Made by a program: the position numbers and the translations under genes. Below the pieces are notes generated by a model, which saw only the letters and a program-made list of their open reading frames with translations, was not told where the DNA came from and did no database searches. A DNA stretch of 64,000 nucleotides from Sesamum alatum (lineage: Eukaryota; Streptophyta; Magnoliopsida; Lamiales; Pedaliaceae), in NCBI GenBank assembly GCA_034509735.1, contig JACGWO010000011.1, forward strand, positions 14,541,866 through 14,605,865. The letters are read 5' to 3'. Of this stretch, positions 42,080 to 53,100 are shown piece by piece (positions within the stretch are counted from its first letter, which is position 1; each line of letters opens with the position of its first letter).

Positions 42080-43014
42080 AAATGTGGGACTAATTTGTAA
42101 TATTTTTTTAAAGTGTGGAATTAATATTGCTACGATGGAATTAACTTTACAATATTTTTTTAAAATATAAACTAATATTAATTATTTCAAAAATTATGAA
42201 ACTAATATTACAAATACTGCAATTTTCCGATTATTGATCGGGTCAACTTCAGTGCCGGCCCGCCGTGGGTTCTTGATCAGACAGTAATTGGCCGATTTTC
42301 CAACTGCAACATAGCCTCATTAATTAAAACAAACCCTTTTTGGATTAATTAATGTGGGCATTATTGAACAAAGAAACTTTGGTCAATTAATGTTTCAATT
42401 TTCAATACTATGTACAATCTTTTTTTTTTTTTTGGCCAATGCCTTTAAATTTAATTAATTCTTCTGGTTTGATGTCAAAATTGGCGAGAGTGATGTGTTT
42501 GCGGTCTAGGTCTAGACACGACTACACATGCATACGTGACGTTTGACCCTGTTATTTCCATGACTTTTTGATGGGATTGTTCTAATCATTTAAATATTAA
42601 ATTTGCTACACCACAAAAAAAAATATTAATGAAAAAATATTATCTGATAATTTTATTCTTGTCGTAATATAATTATTCATAATAAAAGTTATGCAATAAG
42701 TTGACAGTATAAAAAGTTAGTGGTATATCTATTATAACAGCTTAATACCGAAACAAATATAGTGTCAACTATATATGTTGTCATATCTTCCTCGTCATAC
42801 ATTTGTTACTAACTGTTTATAGCGACAATTTTACACACAATTTTTTTGTCATTGCTTATATATAGTGACAATATTTACTTAAATATTATCGTTACTAGAA
42901 TTACGAACATCATTGTAGTTACAAAATATAAATTTTTGCCACCCAGTATATATATATATAATTATGAATATTAATATTCTCACTTAATTTTTTATTGTTA
43001 ATATAATATATATA
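42080..43014. other. Intergenic, no gene seen
   Basis: 42220-42550 is of moderate GC and looks single copy but has no frame of interest. The rest is AT-rich with TA microsatellites. Confidence 0.5.
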
Positions 43015-43270
43015 GGAGAAATGCAAGCAACCCTCTGTGATATTGCAAATGTACAAATTACCACCCTATGAAAAAATAAATAGCAATTTACTCCTTATAT
43101 TTTTTTTTAAATCAAGCAATTTACTCCTCTGTGTTTTTCAAAATGAAGCAATTCAGTGAATTGCTTCATTTTGAAAAAACACAATGGAGTAAATTGCTAA
43201 TTTTTTTTTTATGATGGAATAATTTGCTCATTTATAATATCACAGGAGGTAAATTACATTAAACTCTAAT
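43015..43270. mobile_element. MITE family C copy 2
   Basis: Inverted ends GCAAGCAACCCTCTGTGATA / TATCACAGGAGGTAAATTAC and a central palindrome GAAGCAATTCAGTGAATTGCTTC. Confidence 0.7.
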
Positions 43271-43472
43271 ATATATATATATATATATATTTGTAGTAAA
43301 TTTGTAAAAAAAATTAGGTATTAAATTTGAGACCATATGCATTTGAGGTGACATCCAAGTCCAGCTCCCCTCAATTCGTGTCAAATTCTTATGAATTTTT
43401 TCTTATGTACACATTGAAAGTAAAAGTGTATGTCAAAAGGCTCAAAACCCTCTTATTGGATTCTCAGAATGG

Positions 43473-43682
43473 GTTAATGCAATTAATCTTTCTTACGATA
43501 TTACGAATGAGCAAATTATCTCTTTATGATTTTTTTTTAGCAATTTATCTCCATGTGTTCTTTAAAATGAAGCAATTTGATTAATTTTAAAGAACACAGG
43601 GAGTAAAATTGCTAAAAAAAAATTTATACAGGAATAATTTACTCATTTACAATATCAAAGAGGATTGCATGCATTTTTCCCT
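43473..43682. mobile_element. MITE family C copy 3
   Basis: TGCAATTAATCTTTCTTACG at left and TACAATATCAAAGAGGATTG at right, with ATTCATTTTAAAGAACACA-type internal symmetry matching copies 1 and 2. Confidence 0.6.
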
Positions 43683-44096
43683 TTTCACTTGTACGTCGAG
43701 AGGGGAATTGTGTTGCTCACTCTCTTGGAGAATCACCAAAAGTCTCCGAGGGCTTAAAGCGTGTGAACTTGGATGGATAGCTCTGGTAGCAATCTATTTG
43801 AGCGAAAAGAGGGTGCTTGTGACAAGGCTATGAAATGGACGTGCTTGCAGATCCACGAGATCATAGGAAGCTAGTAGGCGAGCCACAAAGGTCGGGGTGT
43901 CACAAACTAATTCCGCTGCGTAGTGATATACCATAGTATTGAGATAATCACCAGAACTGATTATGTTGTATTAAAGTGTAACCCATATGTGCTTTATTTA
44001 CAACAGGGCCTTCCTGCACCTTGTTTTAAAGTTTTTTTGGGTTGATTTGCCTAAGTAATATATATTACATTCCCCCTATAAATAATAAAAAAAAAA
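43683..44096. other. Moderate-GC unidentified segment
   Basis: Non-repetitive-looking sequence without a credible ORF; GGTCGGGGTGTCACAAACTA near 43893 is reminiscent of retroelement non-coding DNA but is not diagnostic. Confidence 0.3.
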
Positions 44097-44362
44097 GGGT
44101 AAATTACATTGACAGTTGACACTATCTGATATTAGACTCAATTACACAAACACCCCTTGTTTTTTACGGAATTACAGCTACATCCCCTAAGGGGTGTCAG
44201 TGTAATATTTTTCAGGGGGTATTAGTATAAGCTTTGCCTTTGAATAGAAAATGTAGTTGTAATACAATTACAATCTCAGGGGGTGTAGCTATAATTTTAC
44301 AAAAAATAAGGAGTGTTTGTATAATTGAACTTAACTTCAAGGGGTGTTACTGTAATTTACTC
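44097..44362. mobile_element. MITE family B copy 2
   Basis: GGGTAAATTACATTGACAG to GTTACTGTAATTTACTC; body matches 11438-11694, with shared AAGCTTTGCCTTTGAATA-type core. Confidence 0.72.
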
Positions 44363-44980
44363 AAAAATGGGTCTTATTTGAGGAACTACATTAATTGGTC
44401 AATGGTTGAAAATTATTAAGGGAAAACTATGACCAACATAATTATTAAGGTAGTTTTCTTGTTGCCATTTCGTTCTTGTTCGGTCGTCCCATAAAGGCGA
44501 CGAACTCATTCATGGGTTTGACATTTGAAGTCAAAATATTATTTCTTTATTTACATAAATTCATCAAACTTCAAGAAAAGCCAATATTTAAAATTTTATA
44601 ATTTGATTGAAAAATAATTGCAAGATGATATTAAAATTAGAGTATGGAATCTAACTTAATATTATAATTCATTTTTTACATGCACTTCTTTTGTCTAGGA
44701 TAATATTATAATTTCGTGACATTTTATACATATACGGGTTAATATAAATAATCGACTTGATTTTTTTATTATAATTCATAAAAACCCATCCTAAGAAAAT
44801 AGATCCTGGTGACCAATCCTAGACATAGGATTCTTTTTTCCAATTACATGAATTTATATTTCCTGCAATTTTAAGTTTTCTTTTCTTAATTTTTATGTTG
44901 TCGTGTGGATTGGGTTTTCTATTTCAAATCATATTAATTTTGCTGCTTCTACTTGTACAAGGATTACGTTATTTATTTTA

Positions 44981-45414
44981 GGGTGAATTACAATGACCTC
45001 CCTTGATGTTTGGTATAATTACAGATACCCTCTCATTGTTTAAAAAATTATAAATACCCCCCTGAGGTTTGTAACCATCTAATAAATAACCCATTTTCAT
45101 CCATGTTTATGGATGAACTGACCAAAATGCCCTTATGCAAATTGGATTATTTTTTACAATTTTCTAATTTTTTTTGGACAAAAATGCACAGGCAGAGATT
45201 TCTTACGTATTTATACAAATGAACAATAATGTAATTTGTCTCGATTGATTTTTCTACAATTTAAAATATAATCAAGGGCAAAATGGACAATTTCAAGTCA
45301 TTGGTTAAAAATTATAAATCTTAGGGGGCTATTTGTAATTTTTAAAACAACGAGGGGTATTCATATTTATGTCAAACCTCAGGAAATGTCATTGTAATTT
45401 ATCCTTTATTTTAT
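44981..45414. mobile_element. MITE family A copy with exact 9-bp duplication TTTATTTTA
   Basis: TTTATTTTA at 44972-44980 and 45415-45423 flanks an element from GGGTGAATTACAATGACC to CATTGTAATTTATCC. It lies about 530 bp beyond the 3' end of the repeat-protein gene. Confidence 0.88.
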
Positions 45415-45943
45415 TTTTAAAAAAAATTACACACGTGATGTATATATGTTATTGGAACAGAAAATTCAGTCGCCTTTTATCGACCAATTTCATAGCATTT
45501 TCCTGTTTTTGACTTTGCCAACAGCCATTTTTAGACGTAATTCTTTGTGGAATAATTGAAGAGTTATTACAAAGTATTTTCGGTTATTTTAGAAAGTTAG
45601 GACAGAACATTCTTCTCTATTACAACAAGAATACAAATGTTCCAGTTCCAGTATTATAAAGCAAATCCAATGTAGAGAAAAGCCTTGAAATTTGAAGGAG
45701 AAGCCAAATGCTCTTATTTCCAATATCAGCATTAACAACATAGGATATAAACATTCTTGACTTCACTTACCTAATTATTAAGTTGCTTATGTCACTTAAT
45801 TATTTAAGAACAACATGCTTCTAACATGTCCGAACGACACACATAACAGAACAACTCAAACAAAAACATACATAAAATAAGTCGATACTGATCATACATA
45901 AACCTTAGGACTTGCATTATATATGTTTCTTCATTTCTTCCAT

Positions 45944-47029
45944 TCATGTCGACACAAGAACACCGTTGTATTTCTTCGCAGCCTCTTTGCAGTCAATTTT
46001 TCTAGTGTAATGCTCTCCGCCCCGAGGCAACCCCCAGTCCACGAATTCTCGATGGCCCTCGTCTTTTTCCCTTGGTGATGCATCGAAGGATCGCTCATGT
46101 GTCCTAAGGGAGACCGGGGAATTCCTTGTGCTTCCGTTTTGGAACTCCGGCCCCCATCTTGACTCATGACTAGTTCTTGTTCTGATATGCGGAGGGTTGT
46201 TGATGTTGGATGTTTCATAGTATGTGTCTTTTCTAGGTTGCATTGTGGAGTAAGAAACAGGAGCGTAGCCGTATCCTTTGTTCTTTTCTTTGTGGTGATT
46301 GTCGTCTTTGATGTGATTCTGCTTTGTACCTACTTTCTTATAGCACACCCCATCTTTGCATATAACATCATCGTCATCCTCATCATCACTGCTAACATGG
46401 TCGTTGTTGTACTTACCATAGTGATGGGTGGTGCGGTTATTGTCTCTTGATGGAGGGCTATTGTCCCTATAGACATTGTCCCAGGGCGACCCCTTCGTCT
46501 GGCCATGGACCACATGGTTGTCAACTTTAGGTGAATTCGAAGGGCTATTGCCTCTATAGACATTGTCCCAGGGCGACCCTTTGGTTTGGCCTCGGACCAC
46601 GTGGTTGCCAACTTTGGGTGAATTCAAAGGGCTATTGTCTCTATAGACATTGTCACGAGGCGAACCCTTGGTCTGGCCACGTACCACAAGATTGTCAACT
46701 TTGGGTGAGTTCAAAAGGTTGTTGTCTCTATAGACGTTTTCACGGGGTGGGCCCTTGGTCTGGACATGGCCAATTTTGGGTGAGTAGTCATAGCCTCTCT
46801 CCTGCTGATGGTCGTGAGCAAGGACAGGACGGGGCTTATGGCCGACCCTTTGATCCTTGTACAACTCGTGCCTCGTAGGGCTATGGTGGTCGGAAGCAAC
46901 TTTAAACTCGACAGCCTCAGTTGTGGCCGAGCTCTGAGATGCAGAGTAAGCAAAAAAGGTGAGTGCACCACGGCCCGATTCTGTCCTACCGTAGGCCTGG
47001 TGACCTCCATTGCTCTCGTACCTGGCCAT
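45944..47029 (-). CDS. Single-exon hydrophilic protein with 29-residue tandem repeats, unknown function
   Basis: The open frame encodes 361 residues and is uninterrupted. The start is the ATG at 47029-47027 (MARYESNGG), in the good context AAGAACATGGCC; the frame continues upstream but has no earlier ATG. Residues 108-136, 137-165 and 166-194 are three near-identical 29-residue repeats (SPKV.N.VV.GQTKGSP.DNVYR.NSP), preceded by a diverged 25-residue copy (83-107). An acidic run follows (SDDEDDDD, about 214-221), then a CKDGVCYKK segment with two cysteines, a low-complexity Arg/Ser/Asn-rich region, and a more ordered tail ending YTRKIDCKEAAKKYNGVLVST. I see no signal peptide, membrane segment or catalytic motif. 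The protein is probably largely disordered. A TATA box and clean frame argue for a real gene. I do not recognise the family; the conserved-looking tail is the best search handle. Confidence 0.8.
   Translation of the reverse strand: MARYESNGGHQAYGRTESGRGALTFFAYSASQSSATTEAVEFKVASDHHSPTRHELYKDQRVGHKPRPVLAHDHQQERGYDYSPKIGHVQTKGPPRENVYRDNNLLNSPKVDNLVVRGQTKGSPRDNVYRDNSPLNSPKVGNHVVRGQTKGSPWDNVYRGNSPSNSPKVDNHVVHGQTKGSPWDNVYRDNSPPSRDNNRTTHHYGKYNNDHVSSDDEDDDDVICKDGVCYKKVGTKQNHIKDDNHHKEKNKGYGYAPVSYSTMQPRKDTYYETSNINNPPHIRTRTSHESRWGPEFQNGSTRNSPVSLRTHERSFDASPREKDEGHREFVDWGLPRGGEHYTRKIDCKEAAKKYNGVLVST
46460..46790 (-). repeat. 87-bp in-frame tandem repeats within the unknown gene
   Basis: The hexamer CTATAG, read on the plus strand, recurs at 46467, 46554 and 46641, and CTATA... 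again at 46728: an exact 87-bp (29-codon) period. Three units are nearly identical at the DNA level and the 5'-most is diverged and shorter. High DNA identity suggests recent unequal exchange or slippage, so copy number is probably polymorphic. Confidence 0.9.
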
Positions 47030-47044
47030 GTTCTTGCACACACT

Positions 47045-47530
47045 TAACTCTAATGTAATGAGACTAGGTTTCTTCGTTCTTGCATTTGCAAGGACCCTAC
47101 TCGTCTACTTATATAGTAGTTTTCATGTGTTGAATTGAAGGTAAGAAAAATCTAGTATAGTGGTGGTGGTTGTCTGATTTTACTTGAGCATCTCTAAGGT
47201 TCAGTTGCATCACTAGAGTGAAGAATCAAATTCCATGGGAAAATGCTCAAAATCTTGGCATCTGGTGGCATTTTTGGGCACAATAGATATGTATGAATAT
47301 TTTTATCCAACATTGATAAAGCAAGAATATAATTATTGTGGCCCTTTTGTAACTTATAACTGATTTTTTTTTCGATTTGGATTTGGGATAGAATTTATTT
47401 GCTGAATAATTCTGTTACGAAATTTTGTATAATATGCTTGTTGTGTGATTGATTTGCAATGTTAAATCACAAGTATAATACTTTTTGCAATGCACCCGTC
47501 GGGTTCGGAGCCCGAAACAATAATTTGGGT
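47045..47530. other. Upstream region of the repeat-protein gene
   Basis: Contains the TATA box and about 400 bp of single-copy-looking sequence before the duplicated block Y begins. No other gene is visible. Confidence 0.5.
47109..47115 (-). promoter_or_regulatory. TATA box of the repeat-protein gene
   Basis: Minus-strand TATATAA lies about 80 nt upstream of the 47029 start codon. It predicts transcription starting near 47080 and a 5' UTR of about 50 nt with no upstream ATG. Confidence 0.6.
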
Positions 47531-47533
47531 TGT

Positions 47534-48010
47534 GTAAGTACTAACTTTGAGAATGATGATAGCCCAAAATTGGGGTTCTAAGCCCGAAATATGAACCTCA
47601 AAGCCAAGTTACAAGAACTAATGATTGGGCTGCTGCAGATGAATTGGATCAGTTGTTCTGATTCGATTAATAATTATAATTGTCGTGAGTTTGAGTCTCA
47701 CTAGACGTATAATTATTTGTTGTAAATTTATTTTAATTTATTATTTTATTTAATTTTGATTGTTATTGAAGAACTTATGAATATATTGATTAATTTATTG
47801 GGTTATTAATGTAATAATAATTATCATTCTTATAAAGAAATAGAAATAATAGTAGCATATCCTTATTCTTCACATTGAGTTTGATAATCTTAATTGTTTG
47901 CTTCGAAAAAAATAGAGTAAAAAAAGAATTAAATTAAAAAAAATCAGCAAAAACGAATGTTATTTATAACTTCGAAAACAATATTGGAGCAGAAGCAATT
48001 GAAGTATTAT
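47534..48010. repeat. Duplicated block Y, copy A
   Basis: GGGGTTCTAAGCCCGAAATA, GATTGGGCTGCTGCAGA and the following 400 bp match 55832-56340 closely. The block includes a weak tRNA-like GTGAGTTTGAGTCTC motif. Confidence 0.85.
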
Positions 48011-48760
48011 AAGAACTAGTACAAAATCCGTGCCAAGGCATGGAAAAATATTTTTGATTTATATTAAACTGTAATAATAATTATTCAAGAACATATGCTT
48101 ATAAAGTTGAATAAAAAATTATTATTATATAATTTAAATAATTTCTATATAGCAATTTTAATAATAAAAAAATTTACATAAAAGGTGATTTTCTTAAAAA
48201 AATTAGAAACATTGAATTGAATGAGTTATAATTTGTTATTAAATGACCTAAAATACGAAAATTGAACACTTTCATTAAATACTTTTTTGGGGATGGAGAA
48301 GAAGAATTTTACTGATAATGTTATGCATTCTTCTATACATTCTTGCTCTATATTTTGTTATTTGTAACTTATGGTACTTATGCATACTTCTCACCCTTCA
48401 TGTTTCTGTTTACTCCTCTTTATGTTGTTATAATAATTTGATAAGTCTAAATGCTTAATTATATATATGAATTGATCAATAATTACTTATTTCTTTTGAG
48501 GTTCAATTAAAAGATGCTACTATATTTAGAGTTCATGATAAATAATAAAAAAAATAGAACAAAGAATCGGTCTTTCCAAAAAAATTGTTAGATATTTTCC
48601 ACATTTTTGCCCTAATTGAGAAGAGTTGAGTTTGGTTTGCCTTTCATTTGTAAATAATTTCTTGAACCCTTTTGCTATATATGTAAATATTCACAAATAT
48701 ATAAATATATATATATATATATATACATGTCTCTCTATATATATTGATAGAAGATAGTAG

Positions 48761-48982
48761 TCAAAGTAAGAGACATGACTGTATACAAATAACTATTTTA
48801 AAATGACACTTTAAGCATTTTTTGCATAATTTATCCGCATTTCTGATTTGATAGAATTTCTGACCTTGATAAATGTAGATGTACAAATATTTCAACCATC
48901 TATTATTGAAAAATACTTTAACATGTAAAAGGAAAGAAGAGGACAAATGAGAGGGATTCTTCGTTATCACAATTGCATGCAT
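48761..48982 (-). CDS. Small ORF downstream of the duplicated promoter-like block, doubtful
   Basis: A 73-codon minus-strand frame starts a few bases from the edge of the duplicated block X_A (48994 on). The SPH copy 2 frame starts at the equivalent edge of block X_B (54841 on). The position is therefore that of an SPH gene, but I see no S1 motif in the translation, which contains a TA-repeat-encoded YIYIY run. Probably non-coding. Confidence 0.15.
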   Translation of the reverse strand: MHAIVITKNPSHLSSSFLLHVKVFFNNRWLKYLYIYIYQGQKFYQIRNADKLCKKCLKCHFKIVICIQSCLLL

Positions 48983-49262
48983 GGCAATATCCTTGATTAA
49001 TATTTATTTTAATGCATTTTTTTAGTATAATACCTGGCAAAGCAAGTTAATAAACTTATAAGTAAAGGAAAAGAATAATGAAATCAGAGAATTACTATTA
49101 AGTCATAAAAAGGCAGAATAAATACTGGACTTATCAATGAATTGTAAATCATTACCATTACCATTGATATGCGATACATTCATGTAGATACGAATATCAC
49201 CGGCAATTTTCAAAACTATCTACATCAAGTTTGAAAATTTTTACTTTCACCAATTAAAAGTA

Positions 49263-49923
49263 CTAGTGTGTGTGGCACACCCAAATATGTGTGCAATTAA
49301 TTTAGAACTCAAATAATATAATTAGGAAAAAATATTTTTTTGGTCCCGTAAGATTAGGGTATTATTTGTTTTGATACCACAACTTAGTAGATGGCTGTTT
49401 TAATCCCATAAAACACGTTTTTCAGCTTTTTATGTCCCAACACATGACATTTTGAGACCAGAAAACTGAAAAACGTACTTTATGGGACTAAAACAGTCAC
49501 CTATATTTGGGATCAAAAAAACTGAAAAACGTATTTTATGGGACTAAAACAACCACCTACCTAAGTTGCACATGATTTTTTGGGACCAAAAAAACTGAAA
49601 AACGTGTTATATGGGACTAAAACAGCCACCTACCTAAGTTGTGGTACTAAAACAAATAATGCTATAATCTTACAGGACCAAAAAAAATATTTTACCCAAT
49701 ATAATTATTACTTTTTCAAAATATATATCTTAGTTAAATAAATAAAAAATAGTAGAAAAAATAGAAGTTGTGGGAAGTTACTGAGAGAAAAGTGAGGAAA
49801 GAAAGAGAGAATTGGAGGTTGAGAAAAAAAAAAAATATTGGAATAATTTAAAAAATAAACAAATAGCAGACCGAAAAAATTGAGACACCAAATAGGCGCT
49901 CTTCAATTATAATAAGGTATAGA
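49263..49923 (-). mobile_element. Helitron, 661 bp, with empty-site proof
   Basis: Minus strand: 5' TCTATACCTTATTATAATTG; 3' hairpin GCACAC-ATATTTGG-GTGTGC then CACACACACTAG. Plus-strand flanks AAAAGTA and TACTG match the empty site AAAAGTATAACTG in block X, copy B (about 55106), so insertion was exactly between A and T with no duplication. Confidence 0.9.
49325..49700. mobile_element. MITE-like element nested in the 661-bp Helitron
   Basis: AATATTTTTTTGGTCCCGTA at left and TACAGGACCAAAAAAAATAT at right are inverted. Inside are three direct units of ACTGAAAAACGT, TTTATGGGACTAAAACA and CCACCTA. Confidence 0.65.
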
Positions 49924-51183
49924 TACTGTATGGAGAAATGTGAAGGTGGAAAGAGAATTCTCCACACTAATGTTGCATAAAATTACACGATATTGTGGTT
50001 TACTTTTGTGTTGTTTCTGTAGACCTACTATTTATAATGATATAAACTCCTTATCTTTTTAGTAATTTGAATTTGGATGACAATAGTAGCTAAATTTTGA
50101 AAAAATTGACTTATCTTTATCATTACAAAAATTTTAAAAATTATTTAATTTTCCTAACAAATAATCAGTACATGATTCTCTCTATGATATGATTAGCTTT
50201 TTTTTGTTGGATAAACACTAATAATTGTACAATAAAGATATAATATTTATATTGTCAACAAATACATATGTTATATATATATATATACTAGCGTACAACC
50301 CCCGTACTATGTACGGTTATATAATTTTTTTTTTAAATATTAAATAATTTTTTTATAATATATTTCTTAATAAAGGAATCATTTTCATAAAATAGAACTT
50401 TTCATTTTTAATAGGTAAAATATAGTAGTTTTCAATTTTTAATCTATTTTAGATTTTCCTACACATACAATATTTTTACTAACCAAAATTTATATTTTAT
50501 GGGGATTATTTCAAATAACTATGATATTCTATTGAATATATAGATCACTGGTTTTTTTTTTACAAATATCCAACTCTAGGAAAAATATAAAAAATAAAGA
50601 ATTAGTTAAATGTATTTTTTGTTATAATTTATCTTCCATCAAAATCTATATTAAAGTAAATAAATCTAAAATGATCTTACATTGTAAAAAATAAAAATAA
50701 ATATAAACAAAGGAAACTTACTTTTAATAAGTTATAAGAAGGATAAGTGCAAGAAAAACAAAAGAAAAAACAGAAACATGAATGATAAAATAAATAATTT
50801 TAAGTTCTCAATATCATTTCATCAATTTGAATAAGAAAGAAAAATAAGGAGTAAATTATCATGAAATGAGAAAATAAAGTGAGTACAAATAAAAAAAATT
50901 AGCTACATTCAATTAAATCATATATATAGCAAGATTATCATTGGTATGAAAGAAGAATCAGACTTTCATCAGTATAAAATAAGATTTTCTTTAATAAAAT
51001 TTTGTTAAAAAGGAGCTCGCATTCACGCACATGAAAATACATATATTTACATGTAAAGGTAAAAAATTACAAAGCATATAATCTTAGATTTAGCTTAATC
51101 ATATTAAAATAGTTCGAGGCATAAATTATATGTAAATTAAAATCTGGTGATTCTTCCATCTTGTAAAACATCATCTGAAGGCA

Positions 51184-51216
<33 letters not shown>

Positions 51217-51239
51217 AATAAATAAATAAAAATTACAAA

Positions 51240-51960
51240 AGAACAAAAAAGCTATAAAATAAAATTTTAATAGATGAAATTATAATATAAAATGAAACAA
51301 GTGTATAAAAAGATAAAAAAGATAAATATTTAAATACATATAAAAACTAAATGTCAAATTAAATTGAATCTTACAAATAATACTAAAATAAAATATGTAC
51401 CTATTAGCACTGAAGGAATTGGTTTCTTTTGTTGAAAAAACAAAATCAAAGTAGAAAAGAAGTCTGAAAAAAAAAAGTTAAACTATAAAATAAAATTGTA
51501 ATGGATGAAACTATAATATATAAAAAGAAGAGTGTATAAAAAATACAAAGGTATAAATATATATTTAACAGAAATTTTTTTTTTTGAATGGTAGTTTGAG
51601 TAGAATTATATAAATAAATATTAAATGAAATATGTACCTAATAGCACTAAATGAATTTGTTCTTTTTTGTTGAAAAACAAAAACAAAATAGATAAAAAAT
51701 CTGAAAAAGAACACAAAAGAAAACCTATAAAATAAAATTTTAGTGGATGAAACTACAATATATAATACAAAAATGGTGTATAAAAAAATAAAAGAGATAA
51801 ATAGTTAAACAGAAATAAAATCTAAATGATAGTTTGAGTAGGATTACACAAATAAAATGAAAATATAATGGATGTATTATAATATATACATAGAGTAAAT
51901 AAATTTGAAAAATGAAATATGTACTTATTAACATTAAACAAAATTAATTATTTCTTGTGG
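51240..51960. repeat. Tandem array of about 235-bp units inside the Helitron
   Basis: TATAAAATAAAATTTTAATA-type starts at about 51254, 51484 and 51726, with AATATGTACCTAATAGCACT-type segments near 51393, 51630 and 51917. Confidence 0.7.
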
Positions 51961-52639
51961 AACAAAATCAAGCACTCACTATATAAATCTAAAACAATAA
52001 ACATCAAAAGATAAATAATTACTAAAATTTAATAAAGATTATAAAATAAGAAAAGGATAGAGATTGTTAATTTTTTAAGCATCATGAAAATAATACGAAA
52101 AAAATAAGATAATCATGACTAAAGTAAACATCAGTTAGCTATAGCATATGAGTGTAAACACAAATAAAAATTAAAATTTAACATACATAAGTAAGGAATA
52201 GAATTTATTAACTGCATAAATTCAAAGATTATGGAATAAAAATAAATAAAATAATATTATGAAAAGTGTAAGACATCACTTCATACACACAAAAAGCAAC
52301 AAAAAAAAGTATACAGAGTGTTAAGTTCGAGATCGTTTAATGGAGAACAAAAAATTGATAATAGTGCGCCAATTTAATAAACGAAGAGATGCAAAGTAGA
52401 CTTTGTTCTATTTAAATACAAATATGATAGAGACCACTATCTATAAGTAATCAAAAATTTTGGTTTGGACACATACAAATAATTTATCTTTTAAGATTTT
52501 GATTTGGTTTTGATAGTCTAAGTGTTAATAAATAAAAATTAATCATAAAAATTATAAAGTCAGTTAAGATAAATACATCTTGAAGTAATATCAAATAAAA
52601 CTTAATCTTAACGTATAAAATTATTTAAGATAAAATACA

Positions 52640-53100
52640 AATTAAATTATTATTTTGACTTTGGAGATAAATTTTTAGATAAATACACATAAATATTTAA
52701 TATATTTAAAATAGATGATAATTCAAATAAATAAGATTTTTTCTTGTCAATTAAAAAATTCAATTATAATCTTGGAGATAAAATTTTAGATAAATACAAA
52801 ATAAATATCTACTATATTTAAAATAGGTGATGTTTCTAACCGGTGTTTTCTTGAAAATTTTAAAATTCAATTATAATATTGAAAATATGATTTCAGATAA
52901 ATAAAAAATAAATATTTAAGATATTTAAATAAATAATATTTCTAACCAATAAGATTTTTTTATAATTAAAAAATTTAATTATAATCCTAGAGATAAGATT
53001 TTGGATAAATACAAAGTAAATATTTAATATAAATAATTGGATAATATTTCTAACCAATGAAATTTTTTTAGTAATTAAGAAATTCAAAATTCTAAAAATT
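52640..53100. repeat. Tandem array of about 110-bp units inside the Helitron
   Basis: AATTATAATCTTGGAGATAA and TTTAGATAAATACAAAATAA recur about every 110 bp, four to five times. The minus-strand open frame at 52893-53135 is a product of these repeats. Confidence 0.7.

Larger units (their letters stand above)
38919..42080. repeat. Tandem segmental duplication, copy 2
   Basis: Collinear with copy 1, but longer by a family A MITE (40569-40997) absent from copy 1. Many small indels and substitutions separate the copies, so the duplication is not very recent. Confidence 0.88.

Noticed and set aside
46166..46878. Plus-strand frames of 94 and 115 codons
   Set aside because: They are antisense to the repeat-protein gene and mirror its 87-bp repeats.
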